Below are positions 23,467 to 28,846 of a stretch of 28,846 bases of DNA, piece after piece. The DNA is from a virus. The position numbers and the translations under genes are program-made. The stretch covers positions 1 to 28,846 of the IMG/VR virus record IMGVR_UViG_3300021170_000060; one strand, given 5' to 3'. How positions within the stretch are numbered: the first letter of the stretch is position 1; every line of letters starts with the position of its first letter. Below the pieces are notes generated by a model. It did no database searches and was not told where the DNA came from. It saw only the letters and a program-made list of their open reading frames with translations.

Positions 23467-23705
23467 GAATTAAAGCCTCAAACAAAAAGTACCTCCAGAA
23501 TTTATTGGTGGGATTTAACGGCTCCCACCCGGCCCGGTCATCTGTATAATCCCCTTAGCTGGCAGGGTCGGCTATGACCATCACCTTAGCCACCGTGAAG
23601 GGGTATTCTCCTGATGAGGTTTCAATTCGTCTTCGGCTTCCTGTCTGGCGCTGCCTCCTCTTGTTAGAGTTGCAACATCGACAAATCAACCATACGACGC
23701 AAGTT
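23467..23705 (-). ncRNA. 239-nt non-coding stretch with extensive pairing potential; candidate structured RNA
   Basis: No convincing gene covers this gap between the thiamine-enzyme beta gene and the small AP2-like ORF. Reading the minus strand I find a 7-bp hairpin GGTGGGA/TCCCACC with a 9-nt loop (23529-23507). CCCCTT (23603-23598) can pair with AAGGGG (23556-23551), and GGTCAT (23579-23574) can pair with ATGACC (23541-23536); the last two cross, giving an H-type pseudoknot. GGCAG (23655-23651) can also pair with CTGCC (23565-23561). GC content is higher than in the neighbouring small ORF. Options are a cis-regulatory leader of the sugar genes, a mobile-element-associated RNA (HEARO/omega type) or an intron remnant. 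I could not match it to a family. Confidence 0.45.
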
Positions 23706-24233
23706 TCAATTGCCGTAAAGCTTCAACTCTTCCACCAATAACGTAGAACCTTCACGTTCCATTGCAGCCTTGTATTCTGACACAATGAGGTCTTCCCGCC
23801 AGAGGCTGACTACTTTCACGGTCTTCAGCATTAAGCGGTAGGCCTCAGTAAATTCCCCACCAAGGTGTTGTGGACCAGGGTCAAGAGGCTGATTTGTAGC
23901 AACGGCAGTGCGGATAATGACCTTAGGCCGGTAGCTTGAGAATAGTGGCAACTTATCTAGATGGAGGACTAGCTGAGATGTTGCGAGTAACAAAAAATTC
24001 CAACGTGGATAGATGCAGACAGGTAGGTCGCCATTCAAGCTTGCACCAATTGCAGCGCCAAGCTGCATGTCTTCGGCGACGGGCCACTCAACCTTCTTAT
24101 ACTCCGGAACGTCGCGGAGCGTATTGTGCATCGACGTGCCCGCAGACGCTACCGCCTGGCCTAAGAAAATGCTGCGAGGGTGCTCGCTCAACATTTTCAT
24201 AGCCAAACACAACTGCTCAAAATACGCTGACAT
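23706..24233 (-). CDS. Thiamine diphosphate enzyme beta subunit (transketolase pyrimidine-binding domain only) (175 aa)
   Basis: Matches the pyrimidine-binding half of E1-beta/transketolase: IFLGQAVASAGTSMHNTL, then VEWPVAEDMQLGAAIGASLNG, where Glu54 is the conserved residue that activates the aminopyrimidine ring of the cofactor. It continues LPVCIYPRWNFLLLATSQLVLHLDK and ends LLVEELKLYGN. The normal C-terminal transketolase domain is absent, so this is half the usual E1-beta length, probably natural since the ending is intact. It would pair with the alpha subunit encoded 42 bp upstream. The pair may transfer a two-carbon unit to a ketosugar. There is no strong ribosome binding site at ATG 24233. 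Confidence 0.82.
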   Translation of the reverse strand: MSAYFEQLCLAMKMLSEHPRSIFLGQAVASAGTSMHNTLRDVPEYKKVEWPVAEDMQLGAAIGASLNGDLPVCIYPRWNFLLLATSQLVLHLDKLPLFSSYRPKVIIRTAVATNQPLDPGPQHLGGEFTEAYRLMLKTVKVVSLWREDLIVSEYKAAMEREGSTLLVEELKLYGN

Positions 24234-24275
24234 TTACAGTTTTACGTCCGCCCCTACAAAGGAAACCATACGGAG

Positions 24276-24869
24276 CTAGAAATTTACACGAACGCCCGCA
24301 CCCGAATGCGGGAATGGAAGCGTATAAAAGTATTCTTCGAATTTGTCAGTATAGTGCGGAGATTCGTATTCGCCCCAAACCTGCCCCGTGTCTGTACAAA
24401 CCGATTTCATATTGTTTTCCACGAAAAACTTGATTGGCAAATCCCAATTTGTAGCGTACTTCAAGCACTCATGATACATACCACCATGAGCCGTCATATC
24501 CCCCAGGAACGCAAAGACCTTCTCTTTACCGCCACTGCGCTTTATCGACCAGGCAATTCCAAGTGCGATAGGTAGGTTACCCCCTACAATTGCACTGGAT
24601 AGGAACCTGTACTCAGGGAAACATAAACAAATCGAACGGCCGGCCATGATCTCGGCTTTGACCTTAACCGGAGGGATCCCGCACAAGAGTGCCTTGTAAT
24701 GAGAACGCCACGAGCAGCAAACCCAGTCTCCAGGACGGTACTCCTGGAATATCTTGATCAACTGCTTCTCATTCCCGCCGTCCAAATGTATTGGAGCACG
24801 TATTTTGCCAGCATTGAACTCGGCGGCAATATCAGCCTCGAACGCGATGAGTTCTTCAACAGTTAGCAT
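24276..24869 (-). CDS. Thiamine diphosphate enzyme alpha subunit (E1-alpha/transketolase N-terminal-like) (197 aa)
   Basis: Residues 23-30 (IRAPIHLD) and 46-56 (PGDWVCCSWRSH) match the start of E1-alpha proteins. The diphosphate/Mg-binding motif is GDM(123-125)...NN(152-153), the GDGx~27NN motif with Met in place of the third Gly. The chain ends soon after (PHSGAGVRVNF), much shorter than the usual 320 residues. I start at ATG 24869 because the family begins there, although no good ribosome binding site precedes it. An upstream in-frame start at 24935 would add 22 unrelated residues. The start lies inside the last codons of the NUMOD3 endonuclease gene, so expression may depend on translation through that gene. 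Confidence 0.82.
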   Translation of the reverse strand: MLTVEELIAFEADIAAEFNAGKIRAPIHLDGGNEKQLIKIFQEYRPGDWVCCSWRSHYKALLCGIPPVKVKAEIMAGRSICLCFPEYRFLSSAIVGGNLPIALGIAWSIKRSGGKEKVFAFLGDMTAHGGMYHECLKYATNWDLPIKFFVENNMKSVCTDTGQVWGEYESPHYTDKFEEYFYTLPFPHSGAGVRVNF

Positions 24870-25320
24870 TAGTACCGTACTTACCGTTTTTACGTGTCTG
24901 GTTAATCCAGTTAGTATTCCCCAATTTACTTTCACTCATTCGGGCGCGGTGCTCTTCACTAAAATTACCACCGTACATTGGATTTAACGGACCCATTTTA
25001 CCCTTACTTTGTTTTTGTTTAGTGCTCTCCTTATGAGTACGCCCCAACCAACGGAGACGAGCCTTCTCCTTATTTTCAGCGGTGTGTCTCAATTCACGGT
25101 GGTTCTGTTCGACAGAAATTATTCTTACGTTCCCTACCTTGTAAGGCCCCTTGTCGCCAAGTCGAGCCATACAGTACTGACCCTTATGTTTACCCGCGTT
25201 CTCCAATTGCCCTGAATCAGTCCAAATCTTGAGCCATTGCTCAAACGTAAGAAGGAATGGAATACCCCGACCCTTTGAATTTGCTCTATGTTGCTGAAAT
25301 CTACGAAGGGGTATTGGCAT
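24856..25320 (-). CDS. HNH-type homing endonuclease with NUMOD3-like DNA-binding repeats (154 aa)
   Basis: ATG 25320 shares one base with the stop of the gene before (TAATG). Residues 18-75 (GIPFLLTFEQWLKIWTDSG...QYCMARLGDKGPYKVGNVRIIS) match a recurrent phage endonuclease core in which the last strand and the GN-V-I element resemble an HNH fold. Residues ~97-135 (KESTKQKQSKGK... NFSEEHRARMSESKLGN) contain two NUMOD3-type helices used for site recognition. The gene is AT-rich (about 33% GC in the sampled 60 bp at 24961-25020). It overlaps the alpha-subunit start by 14 bp, as if inserted exactly at the 5' end of that gene. Confidence 0.78.
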   Translation of the reverse strand: MPIPLRRFQQHRANSKGRGIPFLLTFEQWLKIWTDSGQLENAGKHKGQYCMARLGDKGPYKVGNVRIISVEQNHRELRHTAENKEKARLRWLGRTHKESTKQKQSKGKMGPLNPMYGGNFSEEHRARMSESKLGNTNWINQTRKNGKYGTNANC

Positions 25321-25946
25321 TACCAAATGTTCCAATTACCAAATTCCGCAGTGAGTTCCGCCGAAAGCGCGTCTACCTTGTAGTCACGACGACCACCATC
25401 AATATTTGCCAGTTGGTTCTTGGCAGTATTCCTAACACCGTTGATCGAATGAGTCATCTTCAATAGTTTGTCTTGCTCAGAACCACCCTCGCGCGCCTTC
25501 GTCTCATTGATCCAGATGAAATGATTGGAGAGCATAATGACTAAAATAGCATGAACCGCTGAGGCTCCTACATACTTACCATCCTTAGCGAGCTCACTAA
25601 GAATCAGATCAATATCATGCTCAATCAACGCTCGTTCCTTGACGTATTCCTCAGAACGTTCAGGAATATTGATTGCCTTAAGCTGAACAATGGACAGCCG
25701 GTCCACAAGGTCGGACAAGGTCGGTAGGTACTTGCGCTGAGGAATTTGATTTGAGACAGACACATTATTTGAAGCTCGTTGCACTGAATACGCGGCTCGA
25801 ATAGCATCACGCCGCCGCTCGTCTTCCCCACAATCCATCCTAGGAACTCTACGTTCCACAGGAAGATCTTCATCCCCAGGAAACTGAGGAATGCCTTCAG
25901 TCATGTCTTCATCATCCGGATATTCCCGCACCCCAGTCTCGCTCAC
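25320..25946 (-). CDS. Helical hypothetical protein associated with glycosyltransferase (208 aa)
   Basis: The preferred start is GTG 25946, which overlaps the glycosyltransferase stop as GTGA and has GGAG 9 nt upstream. The first ~70 residues are acidic and probably disordered (EYPDDEDMTEGIPQFPGDEDLP). Residues ~75-208 are helical: LPTLSDLVDRLSIVQLKAINIPERSEEY, a central HAILVIMLSNHFIWINETKAREG, and HSINGVRNTAKNQL. The (ELVD)KLTIL-K opening and the N-x-x-x-W-x-x-E helix recall DUF6165-like proteins of polysaccharide clusters; this resemblance is by eye and weak. No enzymatic motif is seen. Confidence 0.62.
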   Translation of the reverse strand: MSETGVREYPDDEDMTEGIPQFPGDEDLPVERRVPRMDCGEDERRRDAIRAAYSVQRASNNVSVSNQIPQRKYLPTLSDLVDRLSIVQLKAINIPERSEEYVKERALIEHDIDLILSELAKDGKYVGASAVHAILVIMLSNHFIWINETKAREGGSEQDKLLKMTHSINGVRNTAKNQLANIDGGRRDYKVDALSAELTAEFGNWNIW

Positions 25947-26893
25947 GCAGCAACTCTCCACTTCTCTACAGGCTTATTCATACTGTCCAGAATACCGATC
26001 TTCTGGAGCGCAGCGCCAACACACTTTTCAGGGCTGAGCTTAGTCTTGAACGCTTCCATCTGGGCTGCATGTACGCCCCGCCAAGCCGCACGGGCGAGCA
26101 TACACTGATCATAGAATGCATCTAGCGAAGGTGCAAACCGTACAATCTCGTCCCAAGGTTTGCTTAGTAGATGAGGTTCAGCAACCACTGGTCGGCCCAG
26201 ACAGAGCGCAGTATTGCACCGGCTAGAGCTGACCAGCCCCATATCATCGAACTTGCGCAGCTGGACGATGACCTTAGCTTCCTGCATGATATGATCGCGC
26301 TGGGTCTGGTCCTTGAAGTCGGCAATAATGCGCACCCCTTTTGGATTCCACTGGACCCGCCGTGCCAGCTTCTTGAGGATTCTCAAGCGGCGCTTGGTCA
26401 GTGATCCATAGAACCCAAACTCGAAGGTAGGCTCCTTGTTGAAGGGGCGCACGAGCGAAGGTGCGTAGCCAAGTTCACAAGGTGCAGCAGGACAGAACTG
26501 CCCGTACCAGTTGGTAACATGGTCACCAGGGACAAGATGGATAATCCCTTCAGCGTACTTAGCCGCACCAGGGAACCACTCCTGACGCTTGACCATCTCG
26601 ATCTGCGTACCTTGATTGAAGCCTTTAGGGGAAGGTTCCTCAGTTGCTAGGATGATGAAGCGCGCACCGGACTCATAACCGTGCTTCATGATCTCGATGT
26701 ACTGCGGCGTAAAGCCTTCAACCACGATATTGAGCCCCTGACCATTCAGGGTGTTAAGGAACTGATTGTTACGCTGGTCCCAGACAATCTGGTGACCTAA
26801 GGCACGAATCTGCATGCCGAAAATGCCGATGACGTCTTCAAGCGAACGCTGGCCAATGTCCGAATGATTGAGCATATTGCATAAAAAGTTCAC
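25943..26893 (-). CDS. GT-B type glycosyltransferase, CgeB/group 1-like (316 aa)
   Basis: N-terminal GIFGMQIRALGHQIVWDQ is the first Rossmann-like unit. The second half has FEFGFYGSLTKRRLRILKKLARR, the strand GVRIIADF, and the C-terminal motif AKVIVQLRKFDDMGLVSSSRCNTALCLGRPVVAEPH, in which the serine-arginine region and the downstream E-P sequence match the donor-binding side of GT-B enzymes. It would transfer a nucleotide sugar to an acceptor in the cytoplasm. GTG 26893 overlaps the previous stop (GTGA). ATG 26875 is an alternative start. As the only glycosyltransferase in the window, it is the likely user of the sugar made downstream. Confidence 0.7.
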   Translation of the reverse strand: MNFLCNMLNHSDIGQRSLEDVIGIFGMQIRALGHQIVWDQRNNQFLNTLNGQGLNIVVEGFTPQYIEIMKHGYESGARFIILATEEPSPKGFNQGTQIEMVKRQEWFPGAAKYAEGIIHLVPGDHVTNWYGQFCPAAPCELGYAPSLVRPFNKEPTFEFGFYGSLTKRRLRILKKLARRVQWNPKGVRIIADFKDQTQRDHIMQEAKVIVQLRKFDDMGLVSSSRCNTALCLGRPVVAEPHLLSKPWDEIVRFAPSLDAFYDQCMLARAAWRGVHAAQMEAFKTKLSPEKCVGAALQKIGILDSMNKPVEKWRVAA

Positions 26894-27099
26894 AATAACT
26901 CAGCGTCCTGTGGCGCATGTTCTGAACAAAAGAATTTAAAGATTCGTTCAGAACCAGGAACAGGTTCAATCTCTCCAGTAAAGTGATTAGGTTCCATCAT
27001 TGCAAGTTCAATAAAGCGTGTTGCCTGATTCCAACAACCAAGTTCTACACACATTCGCTCTGCAAGTTTAGGTTTGGGAAAACCCAAAATCTCAGCCAT
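26890..27099 (-). CDS. Small Cys/His-containing hypothetical protein (69 aa)
   Basis: Encodes MAEILGFPKPKLAERMCVELGCWNQATRF and ends KFFCSEHAPQDAELL. The pairing of C-x4-C with a later C-x2-H (residues 17, 22 and 58, 61) resembles a small zinc-binding motif. It starts two nucleotides after the stop of the neck protein gene and overlaps the glycosyltransferase start by 4 nt. A zinc-finger-like regulator or adaptor is conceivable; I do not recognise a family. Confidence 0.55.
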   Translation of the reverse strand: MAEILGFPKPKLAERMCVELGCWNQATRFIELAMMEPNHFTGEIEPVPGSERIFKFFCSEHAPQDAELL

Positions 27100-27101
27100 A
27101 A

Positions 27102-27545
27102 TTATTCCACATTGTAATCCACTGAGTTCAGCATATGTCCTGTATCAACCAACTGCTTGTCGAATTTCTTACGTTTAATCGTAGCTGGTTTCAAAGGTAC
27201 GCCAACAAAGTCTCGGATCGCAGTTTGCAACTGTCCCTTGATCGCTTCACCCGTCAGCTTTAGCGTCTTGGTGGCATCATAGTCATTTGCCTTCAAGAGC
27301 CTTGCCATAGCTTCAGACCACTCTGGACTTTTCTCCCTCACCATATTTCTAAAGAACGGCCGTGGTGGGATTCCAGCCCGAGGAGCACCATAATCTTGTA
27401 TCGCCGCAATCATAGCCACGGGTGTACCGTCAGGGTACTTAGCTCCTGACAAAAAACCAACTTTCAATGTAGCCGCGTTATTGATCTTGACCGTGAGCTC
27501 GGCCAACGCCTTCTCCAGCTTATCTCCACCCCGGATCTCGGCCAT
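27102..27545 (-). CDS. HK97-gp10-like neck / tail-completion protein (147 aa)
   Basis: The conserved block LKVGFLSGAKYPDGTPVAMIAAIQDYGAPRAGIPPRPFFRNMVREKSPEW (about residues 27-75) is typical of gp10-like/tail-completion proteins. It continues with VGVPLKPATIKRKKFDKQLVDTGHMLNSVDYNVE, the usual C-terminal ending (LVDTG-ML-S). These proteins sit at the head-tail joint or tail end. It is the last recognisable structural gene before the accessory cassette; the next recognisable one is 10 kb downstream. Start ATG 27545 lies one base after the previous stop. Confidence 0.82.
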   Translation of the reverse strand: MAEIRGGDKLEKALAELTVKINNAATLKVGFLSGAKYPDGTPVAMIAAIQDYGAPRAGIPPRPFFRNMVREKSPEWSEAMARLLKANDYDATKTLKLTGEAIKGQLQTAIRDFVGVPLKPATIKRKKFDKQLVDTGHMLNSVDYNVE

Positions 27546-27546
27546 T

Positions 27547-27885
27547 TTACCCGGCCGGAGCTGGAGCGGGCTCAGACGGCCCAGAGACGGGCGCTGGCGA
27601 GGGTTCCGCTGGAGGGCTAGTAGGGTGGGCGTGACTCCCCAAAGCCGCTTCTACGCCCGCGAGAAGCCCGCTGGTATCGTTTACCCTAGCCTCAATAGCT
27701 ACGATCTTCTCGCCGAGGGTCGAAACCGCGCCTTTGAGGGTTTCGACTTCGGCTTTATCGGCGGGGCTCAGACCCCCAGCCTCAGTCACGGCCTTTGCCG
27801 GGATACTTTCCAGGGCGGCGAGGTGACTCTCGATATCGGCTTGCCACTTACGAAGCCTAAGTGCATCGGCATCCATGTCGGTCAT
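27547..27885 (-). CDS. Coiled-coil protein with Pro-rich tail (112 aa)
   Basis: Helical coiled-coil body (LRLRKWQADIESHLAALES; EVETLKGAVSTLGEKIVAIEARV), then a disordered tail of Pro/Ala/Ser (SPPAEPSPAPVSGPSEPAPA). GGAG lies 7 nt before ATG 27885. Its stop is one nucleotide before the neck protein start. It might be a scaffold, coat-attached or tail fibre-associated protein; no family is recognised and the assignment stays open. Confidence 0.6.
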   Translation of the reverse strand: MTDMDADALRLRKWQADIESHLAALESIPAKAVTEAGGLSPADKAEVETLKGAVSTLGEKIVAIEARVNDTSGLLAGVEAALGSHAHPTSPPAEPSPAPVSGPSEPAPAPAG

Positions 27886-28151
27886 TTTTGAACTCCATAA
27901 GAATTTCTACTCCAGTTGATCCTTTTTGGATCACGAACATCATCCCAAATCTTTATCCCAACAAGCCGACCGTCAGAACTATATCCACAATCCACAGCGT
28001 GACCTATATACGGTCCCCAAGGACACCAAACAATCATAGTGTCTTCAAGGACGATCTCAGTCAGCTTCAGATCTTCGTTGTAGAAGACGCCAGGGCGGAA
28101 CTTAGGAGAGTTCCAACGAGCAACCAGGTTCTTGATAATATTCCACATCAT
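27882..28151 (-). CDS. Hypothetical protein (89 aa)
   Basis: MMWNIIKNLVARWNSPKFRPG, then LTEIVLEDTMIVWCPWGPYIGHAVDCGYSSDGRLVGIKIWDDVRDP. A mixed beta/alpha sequence with several Trp and two Cys. ATG 28151 is one of two adjacent ATGs and overlaps the preceding stop as TGATG. It overlaps the coiled-coil gene start by 4 nt. No motif recognised. Confidence 0.58.
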   Translation of the reverse strand: MMWNIIKNLVARWNSPKFRPGVFYNEDLKLTEIVLEDTMIVWCPWGPYIGHAVDCGYSSDGRLVGIKIWDDVRDPKRINWSRNSYGVQK

Positions 28152-28306
28152 CACACTTTAGGCTCTTTCAATTTCTCCACGATCAACCGTTCAATCACTC
28201 GCGTGAGCTCATTTGCACCTCGAAGTTGAGCGTAGGTAAATAATCGGTGAAGATAGATCAACTCTGCTAGACTACACTTTTCCATTTGTATTTCTTCGAG
28301 ATTCAT
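28151..28306 (-). CDS. Small helical protein (51 aa)
   Basis: Hand-translated short gene: MNLEEIQMEKCSLAELIYLHRLFTYAQLRGANELTRVIERLIVEKLKEPKV in outline, shown here only as three helices (EEIQMEKCSLAELIYLHRLF, AQLRGANELTRVIERLIV and a basic end). ATG 28306 overlaps the stop of the membrane micropeptide (ATGA) and has GGTGG upstream. The overlaps at both ends support real coding. Confidence 0.58.
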   Translation of the reverse strand: MNLEEIQMEKCSLAELIYLHRLFTYAQLRGANELTRVIERLIVEKLKEPKV

Positions 28307-28386
28307 TTTACCACCAATAAATAAGCCCATTGAATAGCAACTACAATCGCAGCCAAATAAACTGAAACTTCAGCAACTCTATGCAT
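28303..28386 (-). CDS. Single-helix membrane micropeptide (27 aa)
   Basis: Encodes MHRVAEVSVYLAAIVVAIQW and a short tail AYLLVVK. A single transmembrane helix. The ATG shares a base with the stop of the oxygenase gene (TAATG), and its own stop overlaps the next ATG (ATGA), so it is bracketed by coupled starts. No function can be assigned. Confidence 0.5.
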   Translation of the reverse strand: MHRVAEVSVYLAAIVVAIQWAYLLVVK

Positions 28387-28846
28387 TATGAACACACCAG
28401 ATGAATTGCCTGTTGCAGGACCGGATCGCTCGGGAACCTATCCCCAATCAGGGCGCGAGGGACAGGGGAGAGCTTATCCCAACCATACGAGACAGGGGGG
28501 TCACTCACCCCAAACCGCGCCCAAGCCAGCATACGCGGCTTGCTCTTGGGGCGGGGGGCCATATGCATGCCGCGCGGGTCGCTCAGGAAGATCGTACCCG
28601 CACTCCCTGTCATGACCGCGACAATAGAATCATGCGGGTTCTCGTAATCGTACCCTAGCCTCTCCTTGCTCGGGTTAGGGTAGAACTTATGTGAACCGCG
28701 TTGATAGAGATGGGCTCCATCCTCCTTGGTCGGGATGTCGGTCCCCATGAAGAACACAACGAGCTGCTGTCGGTCATCGCCATCGATGTGCCACCAGTGC
28801 GTATCGGCATACTTTGGAACATTAGGCGGAACGGGCTGTGTCCAGA
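28386..28846 (-). CDS. Fe(II)/2-oxoglutarate oxygenase, phytanoyl-CoA dioxygenase-like, N-terminus beyond the window
   Basis: The frame is open to the right edge, so only 152 residues are visible. The iron-binding H-x-D is in THWWHIDGDD, 20-30 residues into the visible part. The distal His is in DPRGMHMAPRPKSKPRML, where the Arg that binds 2-oxoglutarate lies close by. The order H-x-D ... H ... R and the jelly-roll strands (QQLVVFFMGTD; AGTIFLSD) fit the PhyH family. A shorter GTG start at 28757 would lack the H-x-D motif and is not the true start. It hydroxylates an unknown small substrate and could belong to the same sugar/lipid modification pathway. Confidence 0.75.
   Translation of the reverse strand, partial: WTQPVPPNVPKYADTHWWHIDGDDRQQLVVFFMGTDIPTKEDGAHLYQRGSHKFYPNPSKERLGYDYENPHDSIVAVMTGSAGTIFLSDPRGMHMAPRPKSKPRMLAWARFGVSDPPVSYGWDKLSPVPRALIGDRFPSDPVLQQAIHLVCS

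Noticed and set aside
23507-23529. Rho-independent terminator at the GGTGGGA/TCCCACC hairpin
   Set aside because: No run of T follows the hairpin on the coding (minus) strand.
23611-23630. CTGATGAGG on the plus strand as a possible hammerhead ribozyme
   Set aside because: The conserved GAAA segment and a matching stem III are not found in the following sequence.
23467-23705. Group I intron
   Set aside because: I could not find the conserved core elements (the G-binding site with AGACTA, or a clear Q/S segment); kept only as a general structured RNA candidate.
1-28846. CRISPR array, insertion sequence, integrase or attachment site
   Set aside because: No regularly spaced direct repeats, transposase or recombinase genes or flanking terminal repeats were seen; mobile elements here are endonuclease and intein types.

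Overview
This window is a stretch of a tailed-phage (Caudoviricetes) genome. It encodes the tail and lysis functions of a contractile-tailed myovirus, and every credible gene lies on the minus strand, so transcription runs from the right edge to the left. Genes are packed as one long late operon. Neighbours often share stop/start overlaps (TAATG, ATGA, GTGA, TGATG), and GTG or TTG starts are common. The host cannot be named from the sequence. The N-terminus of the tail fibre recalls proteins of rhizobial-type alphaproteobacterial phages and prophages, but that is a weak hint. No integrase, replication or head gene is present.

Layout in transcription order. (1) 28846-27102: a partial Fe(II)/2-oxoglutarate oxygenase cut by the window edge, several small ORFs, and an HK97-gp10-like neck/tail-completion protein. 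(2) 27099-17586: an accessory cassette inserted between neck and tail genes. It holds a glycosyltransferase, a helical protein, a NUMOD3-type endonuclease, a split thiamine-diphosphate enzyme (alpha and beta), a highly base-paired non-coding stretch, an AP2-like small ORF, a DegT/StrS-family PLP enzyme whose catalytic Lys position is His, an HNH endonuclease with two zinc ribbons, an NAD-dependent epimerase/dehydratase, a DUF4177-like protein, and a B12-binding radical SAM enzyme. The radical SAM enzyme is interrupted by an HNH-containing intein exactly inside its CxxxCxxC iron-sulfur motif. (3) 17586-2919: tail completion proteins, a tRNA-like element, sheath, tube, two tail assembly chaperone products joined by a predicted -1 frameshift, a short tape measure, the baseplate and spike proteins, and two receptor-binding proteins (Gly-rich adhesin and S74-chaperone fibre). 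(4) 2902-1: lysis module with endolysin, LLH-type holin candidate, coiled-coil membrane-anchored protein, a small basic protein and a partial three-helix membrane protein.

The accessory cassette is the part most worth following up. The His-substituted PLP enzyme closely resembles GDP-4-keto-6-deoxymannose 3-dehydratase (ColD). Together with an epimerase, a transketolase-like two-subunit enzyme and a glycosyltransferase, it suggests that the phage makes an unusual deoxy, possibly two-carbon-branched, sugar and transfers it to something. The cassette is dense in endonuclease-type mobile elements: one intein, two free endonuclease genes and a possible remnant. All assignments come from reading the sequence by eye; no database search or structure prediction was run.
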